This document shows, piece by piece, positions 17,658-26,904 of a stretch of 64,000 bases of DNA (position 1 is the first letter of the stretch; each line of letters begins with the position of its first letter). Origin of the DNA: CAVSWT01 sp963731745 (lineage in GTDB: Bacteria; Bacteroidota; Ignavibacteria; Ignavibacteriales; Ignavibacteriaceae); assembly GCA_963731745.1 (NCBI GenBank), contig CAVSWT010000025.1:62001-126000 (forward strand). Reading direction: 5' to 3'. Under the pieces are notes generated by a model. That model saw nothing but the letters and a program-made list of their open reading frames with translations. It did no database searches and was not told the DNA's origin. Both the position numbers and the translations under genes were made by a program.

Positions 17658-18758
17658 TTAATCTTTACTTCCTGTAATCCATGTTAATCCATCATTACGA
17701 ATATGAATTTTTTTGGAGCCTTTTTCAGATTGCAAATATGCTTCAAACATGGCAGATGTAAATTCAATAATGGGGAAGCTTTTAAATCCGGGTATTTCAG
17801 GATTACTCATCCCTAATGATTCTATATTGTCTGAGTATTTTCCATTCTTTTCAAAATAATTTCTTTCATTATAATATAACATCCGCAAATACCATTTAGC
17901 TGCTTCATCATTATTAACAATAAAATTTTCTTTTGTGGTTCCTATGATGTTAGCAGAGAATTGGACGTATCCCCACATTTCCGGGTAATGCATATTTACC
18001 ACACCTTGCGGTGACCAAACCCAATTATCTTCCGGATAAGGTTTCCCTGTTGCCGGGTTTATCTGTTTTTCATATTTACCGTCTTTCACTTCTGTTTTCC
18101 ATTCAACGCGGGAAAAATTTAATCTCCATTGATCTTTGTCTTTTGGAGGTGCGTTAACTTCTGCTATTTCTTTAAATGATTGCCATGGAAATGCAATCTC
18201 CACAGTCCAGCAGCTATCTTTATCATTAGGATTATTTAATGTGCCGTAAATTGAAACAGCAGTTTTTAATCCTTTATAATCCCAGTTATTAACTGCTGCA
18301 TTCTTAGTGTCGCGGTAGGGTTTTATTAAAAGTAAATCCCAAACAGTATTAAGAGCATTCATTTCAAATTCGCTGTATTCATGCGTGTTTCCATCGGGAT
18401 CAATAAAAATTTCAAAGTCATTATCATAAAAAATTACTTCATCTCTATTTTTGATTGTTCCCATAATGTCAGGTTCATCAATTTCTGCCGCTACATAAAA
18501 ATAGTTATCGTCCCATAGCATTTTAGCACGGGTGCGAAATCTCGGAGTAGGTTTTACCGGGCCTTCAATATCAACAAAATCATTTGTCCATTTTGCTTTT
18601 CCCCAGGCAGTTTCGTTCATTTTACCATCGATGGTTATTGGTCCATTCGCTTTGTAACAGATGTAATGATTTGGCGAAAAATTTATTTGCGGAATGGGAA
18701 GTTCTTGCGAAAAACAAATTGTACAAATTGCGAAAATAAATAAAAATGTTTTTTTCAT
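17658..18758 (-). CDS. Secreted carbohydrate-binding family 9-like protein
   Basis: 366 residues with a short signal peptide (1-18, ICTICFSQ). The body is a single CBM9-like domain: ITIDGKMNETAWGKAKWTND, a run of beta strands with KMLWDDNYFYVAAEI, then FYDNDFEIFIDPDGNTHEYSEFEMNALNTVWDLLL and WTVEIAFPWQSF. These are the standard landmarks of the CBM9-related family often seen in bacterial glycan loci. The C-terminal ~90 residues (YLRMLYYNERNYFEKNGKYS) form a small helical extension. No catalytic residues are recognisable; it probably binds glycan in the periplasm or at the surface. It lies between GH130 and GH125 in the operon. Confidence 0.88.
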   Translation of the reverse strand: MKKTFLFIFAICTICFSQELPIPQINFSPNHYICYKANGPITIDGKMNETAWGKAKWTNDFVDIEGPVKPTPRFRTRAKMLWDDNYFYVAAEIDEPDIMGTIKNRDEVIFYDNDFEIFIDPDGNTHEYSEFEMNALNTVWDLLLIKPYRDTKNAAVNNWDYKGLKTAVSIYGTLNNPNDKDSCWTVEIAFPWQSFKEIAEVNAPPKDKDQWRLNFSRVEWKTEVKDGKYEKQINPATGKPYPEDNWVWSPQGVVNMHYPEMWGYVQFSANIIGTTKENFIVNNDEAAKWYLRMLYYNERNYFEKNGKYSDNIESLGMSNPEIPGFKSFPIIEFTSAMFEAYLQSEKGSKKIHIRNDGLTWITGSKD

Positions 18759-18785
18759 ATTATTAGCGAATTTAATTTTAGTTAT

Positions 18786-19748
18786 TTATTGTTTTGAATC
18801 TTCTATTAATTCTTTTATGGTGGTAACAGCTAGTCCAACAGAAGTATCTGCAGCACCATAATAAATAAGCACTTTGCTGTCCAAGGCAGCGAATCCATTT
18901 TCATCATAATTCTCAACAACTATTCCGCAGGGGAAAACAACATTTGGAACCTGCCCTGTTAATTCAAACAGTTCACGAGGTTCTAAAATATTATATTTAC
19001 CCCGGTATAAGACTATTGACGGATCATTCAAATCATGCAGCGAAACTCCTGCTTGATAAATATTTGAACTTGCAAAATGCATTGCTACACCGTGATAAAC
19101 ATGAAGCCATCCTTCTTGTGTCTTAACTGGTGGAGGGCCTGAACCAATATTTTCATCCCAGTAATGAAATCTGCCGCCCATCACAGGTTTTATAGTTTTC
19201 CAATTGAGCAAGTCATCTGATTCTGATAAGTATATTGTGTTCCCGGAAGCCGGGCCTCCTTCAAGCTGAACTTTATTTGGACGTTCAAATCGTAAATATT
19301 TTCCATTTACTTTTTCAGGAAATATAACTCCATTTCGAACATCGCCGTCAGAAACTATTCCAAGAAAATTAAATTCTTCAAAGTCAGTTGTCTTTGCTAA
19401 ACCAAGCTGGCAGCCTTTATCCATATCCATTGCGAACATGATATAATAATTATTTTCAAGCTTGGTTATTCTTGCATCATAAATATGATAAATTTTTTCT
19501 TTTACTTTTTCTATGCCTTTAAAGTCAACCATTTTGTTATCAACTTTAAAATCAATTCCATTGTTACCTTCAGCTTTAACGATGAAAGTTTCTCTTCCTC
19601 TATTTTGAACACGAAGGAGTAAAATATATTTGCCTTTAAATTTTATCGCGCCAGGATTGAAGACTGACGAAACATCAACCATATATGGCGGAATGTTAGG
19701 AATATCCTCTCGTGATACAACAGGATTTTTTGTATTTCGTTTTAACAT
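18786..19748 (-). CDS. GH130 beta-mannoside phosphorylase (Man-beta-1,4-GlcNAc type likely)
   Basis: 320 residues, five-bladed propeller family GH130. Landmarks are SSVFNPGAIKFKGKYILLLR (phosphate/sugar site), the likely catalytic Asp91 in HIYDARITK, RNGVIFPEKVNGKYLRFERP, WDENIGSGPPPV and a closing IYYGAADTSVGLA. There is no signal peptide, so it acts in the cytoplasm. GH130 enzymes phosphorolyse beta-mannosides to alpha-mannose-1-phosphate. Next to GH18, GH92 and GH125, the most economical substrate is Man-beta-1,4-GlcNAc, as for the Bacteroides N-glycan locus enzymes. Mannosyl-glucose or mannan-oligosaccharide phosphorylase activity is the alternative. Close spacing to its neighbours (27 and 37 bp) supports one operon. 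Confidence 0.92.
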   Translation of the reverse strand: MLKRNTKNPVVSREDIPNIPPYMVDVSSVFNPGAIKFKGKYILLLRVQNRGRETFIVKAEGNNGIDFKVDNKMVDFKGIEKVKEKIYHIYDARITKLENNYYIMFAMDMDKGCQLGLAKTTDFEEFNFLGIVSDGDVRNGVIFPEKVNGKYLRFERPNKVQLEGGPASGNTIYLSESDDLLNWKTIKPVMGGRFHYWDENIGSGPPPVKTQEGWLHVYHGVAMHFASSNIYQAGVSLHDLNDPSIVLYRGKYNILEPRELFELTGQVPNVVFPCGIVVENYDENGFAALDSKVLIYYGAADTSVGLAVTTIKELIEDSKQ

Positions 19749-19785
19749 AGTTTATCTTTTTTTAGTTAACGATAAATTAATTACT

Positions 19786-20988
19786 TTATTTACTTAGCAG
19801 CATTTTAATAGTTTTAATATATGACTTTGTATCATTAGATTGAACAATCAAACGTGCAAAATATAAACCGCTTGCATAATTTGATCCAACAAAGTTTGTT
19901 GAATAATTGCCTTTAGCCATTTCTTTTTCTAATAAAGTTTTTATTTCTCTGCCTAATAAATCATAAATTTTTAATGTTACGTATCCAGTCTGGGGCAGAG
20001 CAAAAGAGATTTTCGTTGAGGGATTAAAAGGATTAGGATAATTTTGAAGAAGAATAAAATCATTTGGTTCTTCTTCAATATTGTTTGCATAATCCTTAAC
20101 ATCCGTTATTGGAACAACAAGAGATTTGAAAACTGAATCAGTGTATGATTTAAGATTGTTAGCAGCGTAAACCATTATACCTGCTTTTGCTCCAGATGAA
20201 GGCTGCCAGGCTGCGACTTTTGATGCAAAGTCCAAATCATTATTATCAATAAGAACTCCAATCATAACTTTATTAGAACCAATGGAATCTGCCCATTGAT
20301 TAAAACGTTTGGTATAATTGGAATCAAAATAAGCCATATCCATTACAAAGTTTAAATGATTCATTATATCTTTTGATCTTCCTATTTCAAATCCGGGCTG
20401 TCCCCAATATCCATTATACATAGCTGCAATGTACATTTGTGAATCGCTATTGACAGACATGGGGCCAAAATATTTCCCAATTTCTTTTAGTAAAGATTTG
20501 TAATAATCGTTAGCTTGAGCTTTGTGTTCAATGTCTAAAGAAATTCCATCAAGATGAAGTGAATCAATTGCACAGGTTTTTATGAATTCAGCAAATTGCT
20601 GATAATTATATTTAACTCCATCATAAGCTGTAAAAGGTGTTGAAGTGCTCCAAGAAGCGGCATCATCCACATTCATTAAAACTTTAACCCCACGAGATTG
20701 TAAAATTCTAACATCTCTCATTATCTCACTGTAATAATGATAATTAACATTTCTCATCCAGCCCGTAGAATAATGAACTGAATCTGCTAACTCCCATAAT
20801 TTGCCTTCAAACAATACCACTATATTTGCTTCATCTGTAAAAGAAGTGAGAGGGAAGTGATCCGGGCCGCCGGAATCAAAAACATAATACGCTACTTTAT
20901 TATTTGCCGCTGCTGGAATATCTGATATTGATAGCGGAGTTGCCGAAGCTAAACTGATCACCAATAAAACAAGTATGACAATTTTCAT
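19786..20988 (-). CDS. Secreted GH18 endo-beta-N-acetylglucosaminidase-like protein with T9SS domain
   Basis: About 400 residues. A signal peptide (1-17) is followed by a GH18 barrel whose catalytic motif is LDGISLDIEH (Asp147, Asp152, catalytic Glu154), matching the DGxxxDxE pattern of endo-beta-N-acetylglucosaminidases. Further barrel strands are visible as MYIAAMYNGYWGQPGF and FVMDMAYF. The last ~80 residues are a T9SS type A sorting domain (LLQNYPNPFNPSTKISF, YDLLGREIKTL, ASGLYFARLI). Surface location and endo activity would make it the enzyme that cuts N-glycans from glycoproteins before import. I chose the ATG at 20988 (MKIVIL) for a normal signal peptide; an ATG at 21009 is possible. 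It is the gene following a TonB receptor, typical of paired capture and release. Confidence 0.87.
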   Translation of the reverse strand: MKIVILVLLVISLASATPLSISDIPAAANNKVAYYVFDSGGPDHFPLTSFTDEANIVVLFEGKLWELADSVHYSTGWMRNVNYHYYSEIMRDVRILQSRGVKVLMNVDDAASWSTSTPFTAYDGVKYNYQQFAEFIKTCAIDSLHLDGISLDIEHKAQANDYYKSLLKEIGKYFGPMSVNSDSQMYIAAMYNGYWGQPGFEIGRSKDIMNHLNFVMDMAYFDSNYTKRFNQWADSIGSNKVMIGVLIDNNDLDFASKVAAWQPSSGAKAGIMVYAANNLKSYTDSVFKSLVVPITDVKDYANNIEEEPNDFILLQNYPNPFNPSTKISFALPQTGYVTLKIYDLLGREIKTLLEKEMAKGNYSTNFVGSNYASGLYFARLIVQSNDTKSYIKTIKMLLSK

Positions 20989-21047
20989 AATGAACTGTTT
21001 CTCATCCATAATTTTTTTTCAAGAAATAATTTTCGTACATGATTAAA

Positions 21048-23936
21048 TTAGAATTTAAAGCTTAATCCAAAATTACCAAACATTCCGTATCGCGAAATTG
21101 ATACTGGATTGTAAGTTCTTTGATTAAGACTGGTTTCATCTGTTCCTGTAAAATTAATCAGATCAAGAAAAACCTTAGTATTAAACCATGGCAGCTCTTG
21201 CCTAATTGAAAGATCCCATCTGACTGATTTATCTGAAATAATTCTATTCTGCAGCCAGAAATCTGCTTTTTGAAATATATTATTTATGTAAACGACGGAA
21301 ACCCTTCCTGAGAATCCTTTATAGTCAAGCCCGATAGAAGAATTCAATATGTCGTTAGGCTGATCTAAAAGACGTGTTTCGTAATACGCATTGATGATAT
21401 TTTTTGTGAAGCTCCCGTCTTCTTTATAATCATAAAACAGTTCACCTTTAGGATAAGATGCCTGGGAGAATATATGAGAATAATTAATAGTAAATTCAAT
21501 CCATGAAAACGGCTGAGGCAAATACCAAAAATGAGTTTGCCATTCTGTTTCAATACCCCAAACGTCGATGGGAATTGGATTATTAATGTAAGTACTAAAA
21601 GTGTATAATTGATGTCTTTGAGGTAGATCAGGATAGGGGCTTAAATCCGTAACAAAAGTTTGACTCGAAAAGACTAAATTATTAATTCTTTTTTTAAAAC
21701 CGTTAAATGTCAATAAACCGATTTCATTATTAAAAAATGAAAATACCAGATCATAATTTTCTGCAGTTGCCGGCTTCAATGTAAAATTATTATAAGCTAT
21801 AGAAGTTTGATCCATTGTATAGCTTGGGACGATTGCGGAGTAGGGGGGATAATTTAATGTATTAGTATATGCAAAATGAACTTGTAACCAGGAAAAGGGT
21901 TTATAAACAAGATGAAGCATAGGCAGCCAATATCCATGAGCTTCGGTTTTAGTTGCCGCCTTGTAAAAATAATTTTGCGGATAAGTTATCTCTACTCTAT
22001 AACCCAAATAAGTTGTAGTGAGATTTTGATATCGCACTCCGGGAAGCAAAGTGATTAAATCATCATAATTAATCTTCGTCATAAAATATGCTGCGCTCTT
22101 ATCCTCCGTTCCATTATAATCAGAAATTTTTGAATTATAATTATCGTTTTTTGTGAGTGCAGGAGTCCAGATTTGACTGTAAATTAGATTTGAAAGATTT
22201 ACATCAACAGGATAAGAAATAGAATAATCTCCATTGAAAAAATTTCCAAACGAATAATCTTTATCTATAAAATTTCTTATGATGGGACTGTAATTGTTAA
22301 GTTGCGATCCCCAATAGCTTTGTAAAATTTGAGAAATTGAAACTGAAGGTGGCGATGCCGGGCCAGACCATAGATTATTATCGTAAGATCTTTTTCGGTG
22401 CTGGAACATGCCGCCGAACTTTATATTTGCCGTGAAATAATCTGAAACAAAATAATTAGATTTAAAATCAATTGCCGCAGTTAAGGCCCTGTCTGTAAGA
22501 TAATTTGAGTGATCGGAAATTCCGCTATACCTGGCAAATTCATTAGGAACAGCCCGCGATGCTACAGTTTCAGGAGTGGACTTTGAAATATCTCCTAAAT
22601 TGGTTCTTTGAAAAAAAGAAATAAATAAATTTTTTGGAGAAAAACTTTCCGAATAAGCATGAGCAAGTTTTAGGTCAATATTAAAAAATGGTATATCATG
22701 TTTAATACTAAAAATGTTTACAATTGAATTTAGTTTATCGCGTGTATCAGTTGCCGAATAATTTATAGAATTTGAATTAATTGCTTCCCATCTATATACT
22801 CTCTTAATATCGTACTTTGAAAGAAGATTTTTAAAACCTATTTCCCCATTTGAATATTTATAATCAAATACTGCAGTTAGATCAGCTCTTTCATTTCTGC
22901 TTATGTAATCGCCTAAACTTACACTTGAGAGGTCTGGTGTTGCGAGGTCACCATGGAGCTTATCGCTGAGATAATAATTTGCATTTAATGAGTTGCCGCC
23001 GGGATTTCTCAATTCAAAAGAGCTTTGTAAAAACACTCCCAACTTTTGAGAAAAAAAACGCTGCTGGTAAGTTCCGGAAAATCTATAATTTTTATAATTA
23101 TTTTTTAAATCATTATATCCGCCTTGTGTAATCAGTTCGAATGAAGGAGAATTTGAATTATCCTCTATTGCTTTCTTCAAATCGAAATTTACAACTCCTC
23201 CAAATACTGCCGCATCCATATCCGGTGTAATAGATTTAATAACTTCTATCCCCCCAAGTATGCCGGAAGAAATCATACTTAAATTTGTTGATCTATCACC
23301 AACCAAAGTTGATTGAGTAAACTCTCCGTTAACAGCAATATTTGGAGGAAGCTGTATCCCATCAATGGTTATCTGATTATATTGTGGAGCCAGGCCGCGG
23401 ATAACAAGCTCTCCGCCTTCGCCGCCATGCCGAATTAGTGAAATGCCTGGCAGTCTTGCTGCAACATCTGCAGCATTCACATCCGGAAGTTTTTGAATAT
23501 GTTCAGATGAGATAACATTAATAATCTGTTCTGAGGATAATTGTTTATTTATTGCTTCAATTTGACTATTAGCCTGTGCCGTCACAGTAACAGTTTGGCC
23601 TTCTAAACTAACCGGGTTTAATTTGATTACAATTTCAGTAATTCGGCCTGCTTTAAGCCTTAAATCAATTTCGTTTTCTTTGTATCCGACGTAGGTAGTT
23701 TTAATTTTATAATCGCCAGGAAGAATTTTTCGAATAATAAATTTTCCTTGATTATCACTGGCAGTGCCTTTACTCATACCCACTAAAATTATATTTGCTC
23801 CCGGTAAAATTTCATTTGATGTAGAATCAACAACCAAACCTCTCAAAGTAGCTGTTTGAGCCGAAACATTTTTTATCAAGAAAAATAATGTTAATAAAAT
23901 AATTATTATGAGAAAATTTTTATTTCTCTTAAACAA
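21048..23936 (-). CDS. TonB-dependent receptor, paralogue of the receptor at 10180
   Basis: About 962 residues, same architecture as the receptor at 10180-13188. It has a signal peptide, a carboxypeptidase-regulatory-like domain (GLVVDSTSNEILPGANIIL), a plug (SSEHIQKLPDVNAADVAARL, LVIRGLAPQYNQITIDGIQ) and ITPDMDAAVFGGVVNFDL, then a beta-barrel ending NFGLSFKF. Both barrels share segments such as LPMLHLxYKP and WGIETEWQTHFWYLP. No ATG fits the beginning; a TTG at 23936 with GAGG about 9 bases upstream is the best start. It lies directly upstream of the secreted GH18 gene, with no SusD-like gene adjacent, and probably imports GH18-released oligosaccharide. Confidence 0.92.
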   Translation of the reverse strand: MFKRNKNFLIIIILLTLFFLIKNVSAQTATLRGLVVDSTSNEILPGANIILVGMSKGTASDNQGKFIIRKILPGDYKIKTTYVGYKENEIDLRLKAGRITEIVIKLNPVSLEGQTVTVTAQANSQIEAINKQLSSEQIINVISSEHIQKLPDVNAADVAARLPGISLIRHGGEGGELVIRGLAPQYNQITIDGIQLPPNIAVNGEFTQSTLVGDRSTNLSMISSGILGGIEVIKSITPDMDAAVFGGVVNFDLKKAIEDNSNSPSFELITQGGYNDLKNNYKNYRFSGTYQQRFFSQKLGVFLQSSFELRNPGGNSLNANYYLSDKLHGDLATPDLSSVSLGDYISRNERADLTAVFDYKYSNGEIGFKNLLSKYDIKRVYRWEAINSNSINYSATDTRDKLNSIVNIFSIKHDIPFFNIDLKLAHAYSESFSPKNLFISFFQRTNLGDISKSTPETVASRAVPNEFARYSGISDHSNYLTDRALTAAIDFKSNYFVSDYFTANIKFGGMFQHRKRSYDNNLWSGPASPPSVSISQILQSYWGSQLNNYSPIIRNFIDKDYSFGNFFNGDYSISYPVDVNLSNLIYSQIWTPALTKNDNYNSKISDYNGTEDKSAAYFMTKINYDDLITLLPGVRYQNLTTTYLGYRVEITYPQNYFYKAATKTEAHGYWLPMLHLVYKPFSWLQVHFAYTNTLNYPPYSAIVPSYTMDQTSIAYNNFTLKPATAENYDLVFSFFNNEIGLLTFNGFKKRINNLVFSSQTFVTDLSPYPDLPQRHQLYTFSTYINNPIPIDVWGIETEWQTHFWYLPQPFSWIEFTINYSHIFSQASYPKGELFYDYKEDGSFTKNIINAYYETRLLDQPNDILNSSIGLDYKGFSGRVSVVYINNIFQKADFWLQNRIISDKSVRWDLSIRQELPWFNTKVFLDLINFTGTDETSLNQRTYNPVSISRYGMFGNFGLSFKF

Positions 23937-24099
23937 AAGCTTGCCTCGTCAGTAATTGTTCTATTGAATCAGGTTGTTTTAGTAGAAATAATTCTTTGGT
24001 TAATTTTATACAGTGTGCATATAGAATAATGTTCAAATAGAACTGAATTTGTAAGCGATTTAATAGAAGATCTTTAATGAATTTGTTAAAAATATTTTA

Positions 24100-26526
24100 T
24101 TAAATTGAATTCTCTAATCCTATACTTTGATTGATTAAGTGAACAGATTCTTTTCCCATTACAATTTTCACATGGCAAATTTCTTTTTTCGAAATGGGAA
24201 GAATATTTTTTTCAATTTCAACCCCATCAATAATAATTGAACTTAAACCATGCTCAATTCCATGTGGATTTTCAACTTCAATAATATATTTAGTTCCTCT
24301 AAATTTTCTTTCTACTTTGAAGTTTTTCCAACTCGATGGAATTACCGGGTCAACTAATAGCCCTTGATAAGTTGCCCTAACACCCATTATATAGTCGAAA
24401 GCAATTCTATACATCCATGAAGCAGTACCGGTTTGCCAAGAGTGGCTTGCTTTGCCGCCGCATTCATGTTCATCACTAGTAATATATTGTGAATAAACAT
24501 ACGGTTCTGCCTGGTAAATATCGGAATCGATTTTGTTTGGTAAAAGTTTCTTATAATATTCGAATGCCTGGTTTCCACGGCCCATCATGCATTCAGCTTG
24601 AATCAACCAGGTATTAGGATGATTAAATACTGCTGCATTTTCTTTTTTGCCCGGCACACAACGTGTAATTAGGCCAATATTCGGGTCAATTTCTCTAAAC
24701 GCCGGAGCGCAAATTTTCGGTCCAAATTCAGAATCTAAATGTTGTTTTGCAGAATTTAGTGAGGATAATAATCTCGATTTATTAGGAAGATTAGCAATCA
24801 CAGGCCAGCTTTGAGTATTAATAAATATTTTGCCGTATTTATTTTCCTTCGATCCAATTTTACTGTTATTGCTTCCGAAAGCTCTGATATACCATTCACC
24901 ATCCCAGCAATATTTATCAATACTTTCACAAATTTTATCGCGTAATTGTTCAACTTCTTTTTCTTCAGTGTTGATGTATTCTAACAATTCAATAAAACTA
25001 TTAAGCATTGCGACATAGAACATTGCTCCCCAAACACTTTCGCCGCCGCTATCGCCGCCTATATAATCGAGCGTGTCATTCCAATCTCCTCTTCCAAAAA
25101 TGGGAAGATTATGTTGAGCTAAATTATTTTTAACGAAATTTACAACGGCAAATAAATGATCAAGTACCGTCCCTTCGTTTTTATCGACGAATGAAACAAT
25201 CTCCTGGAGAATAGAATTATCTCCCGTTTCTTTTATGTAATCGGTAACAGCAAGAATAAACCATAGGGGATCATCACAATGTTTTGTTAATTCACCATGA
25301 CCCTCTTCATTGTAAAAGTGATGATAAACTCTGCCATCGCTAAACATTTGTTTTGCTAGAAATAAAATTCTTTCTTTTGCTTTTTCAGGATGTGAAATTG
25401 TTACAGCAATTACATCTTGCGAAGTATCTCTAAATCCAAAGCCACGGCTTATTCCCCAATAATAAAAGCTGGCAACTCTGCCAATATCAAAAGCAACTTT
25501 AGCCTGATATGGGATCCAATAATTCATAAATACATTTACTTCTTCATCAGGTGATTTTGCAACAGTATGATCTAAAAATTCTTCCCATTTTAATTTAATG
25601 TCATTCAACGCACGGTTAATAACATTTTTGTCATTGAATAAGCCCGGTAATGAATCTTTCTTTTCCTCGAATTCTTTTTTAGGAATAACACCCAATGAAA
25701 AAATTATGTCTTTTGATTCATTAGCTTCCAAATCGATATCAATTTGAAGGGCACCAATGGCGTTGCCAAAATCAGTATTCTTGTTGGATAAAATTCCGGT
25801 TTCAATTGCTTCCGGATTATTTTCATTTCTATAAAGGCCTATGAATCGTTCGCGCAAAGTTTCATAATTAATTACCGGATGATTAACCGTAAAATAAGCC
25901 CATTGATCCCATTCTTGATTTTCTTGCTGCTGCGTTCCGCTGGATTGGGTGACCCAGTAAGTTTTAGTAGCAAATAGTGAATTATTTTTTTTGTCAAAAT
26001 AAACTCTGTTAAAATGCTGATCATCGCATTGGTTTATGATATCGATTAATCCATGTCCCAATGCAAATTCAACATAACCAAAAATTGAAAGATGACGTTT
26101 TTTATTTGATTTATTTGTGAGAGTGGCTTTCCAAATTTCCCTATTATCGTCTAGAGGAACAAAATACAGCACTGAAGATTCAATCTTATTAATATCTGCT
26201 TCAATTTTTGTGTAGCCGAAACCATGAACTGCCTTATAGTTTTCCGGATTCTTTCCCACAGGCTGCCAGCTCAAACTCCAGATTTCCTTAGTGTCTTTAT
26301 CCTTTACATAAATATATTTTCCCGGCCTATCCGGGGGTACATCATTTATTCTATATCTTGTAATTCGGCCATGAAGAGGATTTTTAAAATAACTAATTCC
26401 GCCGCTGTTGTTAGAAATAGTTGCAAAATAATTTTCATTATAGATGTAATTTATCCAGGGAGTTGGAGTTTTTATGTTGGTTATTATGAATTCTTTACCA
26501 TCTTTTGAAAAGTCGCCATATTTCAT
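24100..26526 (-). CDS. GH94 phosphorylase (cellobiose/chitobiose phosphorylase family)
   Basis: 808 residues with the complete GH94 layout. The N-terminal beta-sandwich opens MKYGDFSKDGKEFIITN and contains PTPWINYIYNENYFATISNN and RYRINDVPPDRPGKYIYV. A linker is followed by an (alpha/alpha)6 barrel with GFGFRDTSQD (364-370) and the catalytic acid Asp481 in FGRGDWNDTLD. A C-terminal cap contains SHSWQTGTASWMYR. No signal peptide, so it is cytoplasmic. GH94 enzymes cleave beta-linked disaccharides with phosphate to give sugar-1-phosphate. The N-terminal region reads like both cellobiose and chitobiose phosphorylases. In this cluster chitobiose (GlcNAc2, the N-glycan core) is an attractive substrate but unproven. 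GGAG before the ATG is a good ribosome-binding site, and the wide upstream gap suggests its own promoter. Confidence 0.9.
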   Translation of the reverse strand: MKYGDFSKDGKEFIITNIKTPTPWINYIYNENYFATISNNSGGISYFKNPLHGRITRYRINDVPPDRPGKYIYVKDKDTKEIWSLSWQPVGKNPENYKAVHGFGYTKIEADINKIESSVLYFVPLDDNREIWKATLTNKSNKKRHLSIFGYVEFALGHGLIDIINQCDDQHFNRVYFDKKNNSLFATKTYWVTQSSGTQQQENQEWDQWAYFTVNHPVINYETLRERFIGLYRNENNPEAIETGILSNKNTDFGNAIGALQIDIDLEANESKDIIFSLGVIPKKEFEEKKDSLPGLFNDKNVINRALNDIKLKWEEFLDHTVAKSPDEEVNVFMNYWIPYQAKVAFDIGRVASFYYWGISRGFGFRDTSQDVIAVTISHPEKAKERILFLAKQMFSDGRVYHHFYNEEGHGELTKHCDDPLWFILAVTDYIKETGDNSILQEIVSFVDKNEGTVLDHLFAVVNFVKNNLAQHNLPIFGRGDWNDTLDYIGGDSGGESVWGAMFYVAMLNSFIELLEYINTEEKEVEQLRDKICESIDKYCWDGEWYIRAFGSNNSKIGSKENKYGKIFINTQSWPVIANLPNKSRLLSSLNSAKQHLDSEFGPKICAPAFREIDPNIGLITRCVPGKKENAAVFNHPNTWLIQAECMMGRGNQAFEYYKKLLPNKIDSDIYQAEPYVYSQYITSDEHECGGKASHSWQTGTASWMYRIAFDYIMGVRATYQGLLVDPVIPSSWKNFKVERKFRGTKYIIEVENPHGIEHGLSSIIIDGVEIEKNILPISKKEICHVKIVMGKESVHLINQSIGLENSI

Positions 26527-26904
26527 ATCTTTTCTCCGCTGTAAATTTCAGCATCTTTTCCTTCTCAACAAAAGGGCAAAAAATGACTAGAAGCAACATT
26601 TATCGTCAATGGTTTCGATTAAGAACCGACCTAATGAAAACATTTGTTTTTTGAGAAGTTTAAAATAATTACGTTTGTTTATTTTTTTCTAAAATGAACT
26701 GAGGTGCAACTTATGTTTTCCTAATTTAAAAGGCAAATTATATTAATCATTTTCTAAATAAAAAGGACTATAGAAGGTGGAATACTAAAGAAGTTTATTT
26801 CTTATTGAAATTATCATAAATAAATTTAAATAATTATTGATTTTAAAAAGAGAATTCGAGATAGGGTGTAGAATAAAGAATATTGTGAAAAAATTACGTT
26901 GTTT
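26527..26904. other. Intergenic stretch, about 378 bp, likely promoter of the GH94-to-GH3 segment
   Basis: No gene seen. This is the only wide gap between the ROK gene and GH94 inside the minus-strand cluster, so a promoter for GH94 and the genes after it is likely here. It could be controlled by the ROK protein, but I found no convincing long palindrome. The half-repeat GGTT...AACC around 26612-26628 is the only symmetric stretch and is weak. Confidence 0.4.

Noticed and set aside
24100..26526. GH36/GH65-type hydrolase
   Set aside because: The N-terminal opening, the GFRDTSQD segment and GRGDWNDTLD are GH94 phosphorylase landmarks; no GH36 nucleophile motif was seen.
26608..26632. ROK operator upstream of GH94
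   Set aside because: The half-symmetric GGTT...AACC stretch is short and imperfect, and no second copy was found near the SSS or GH38 starts.
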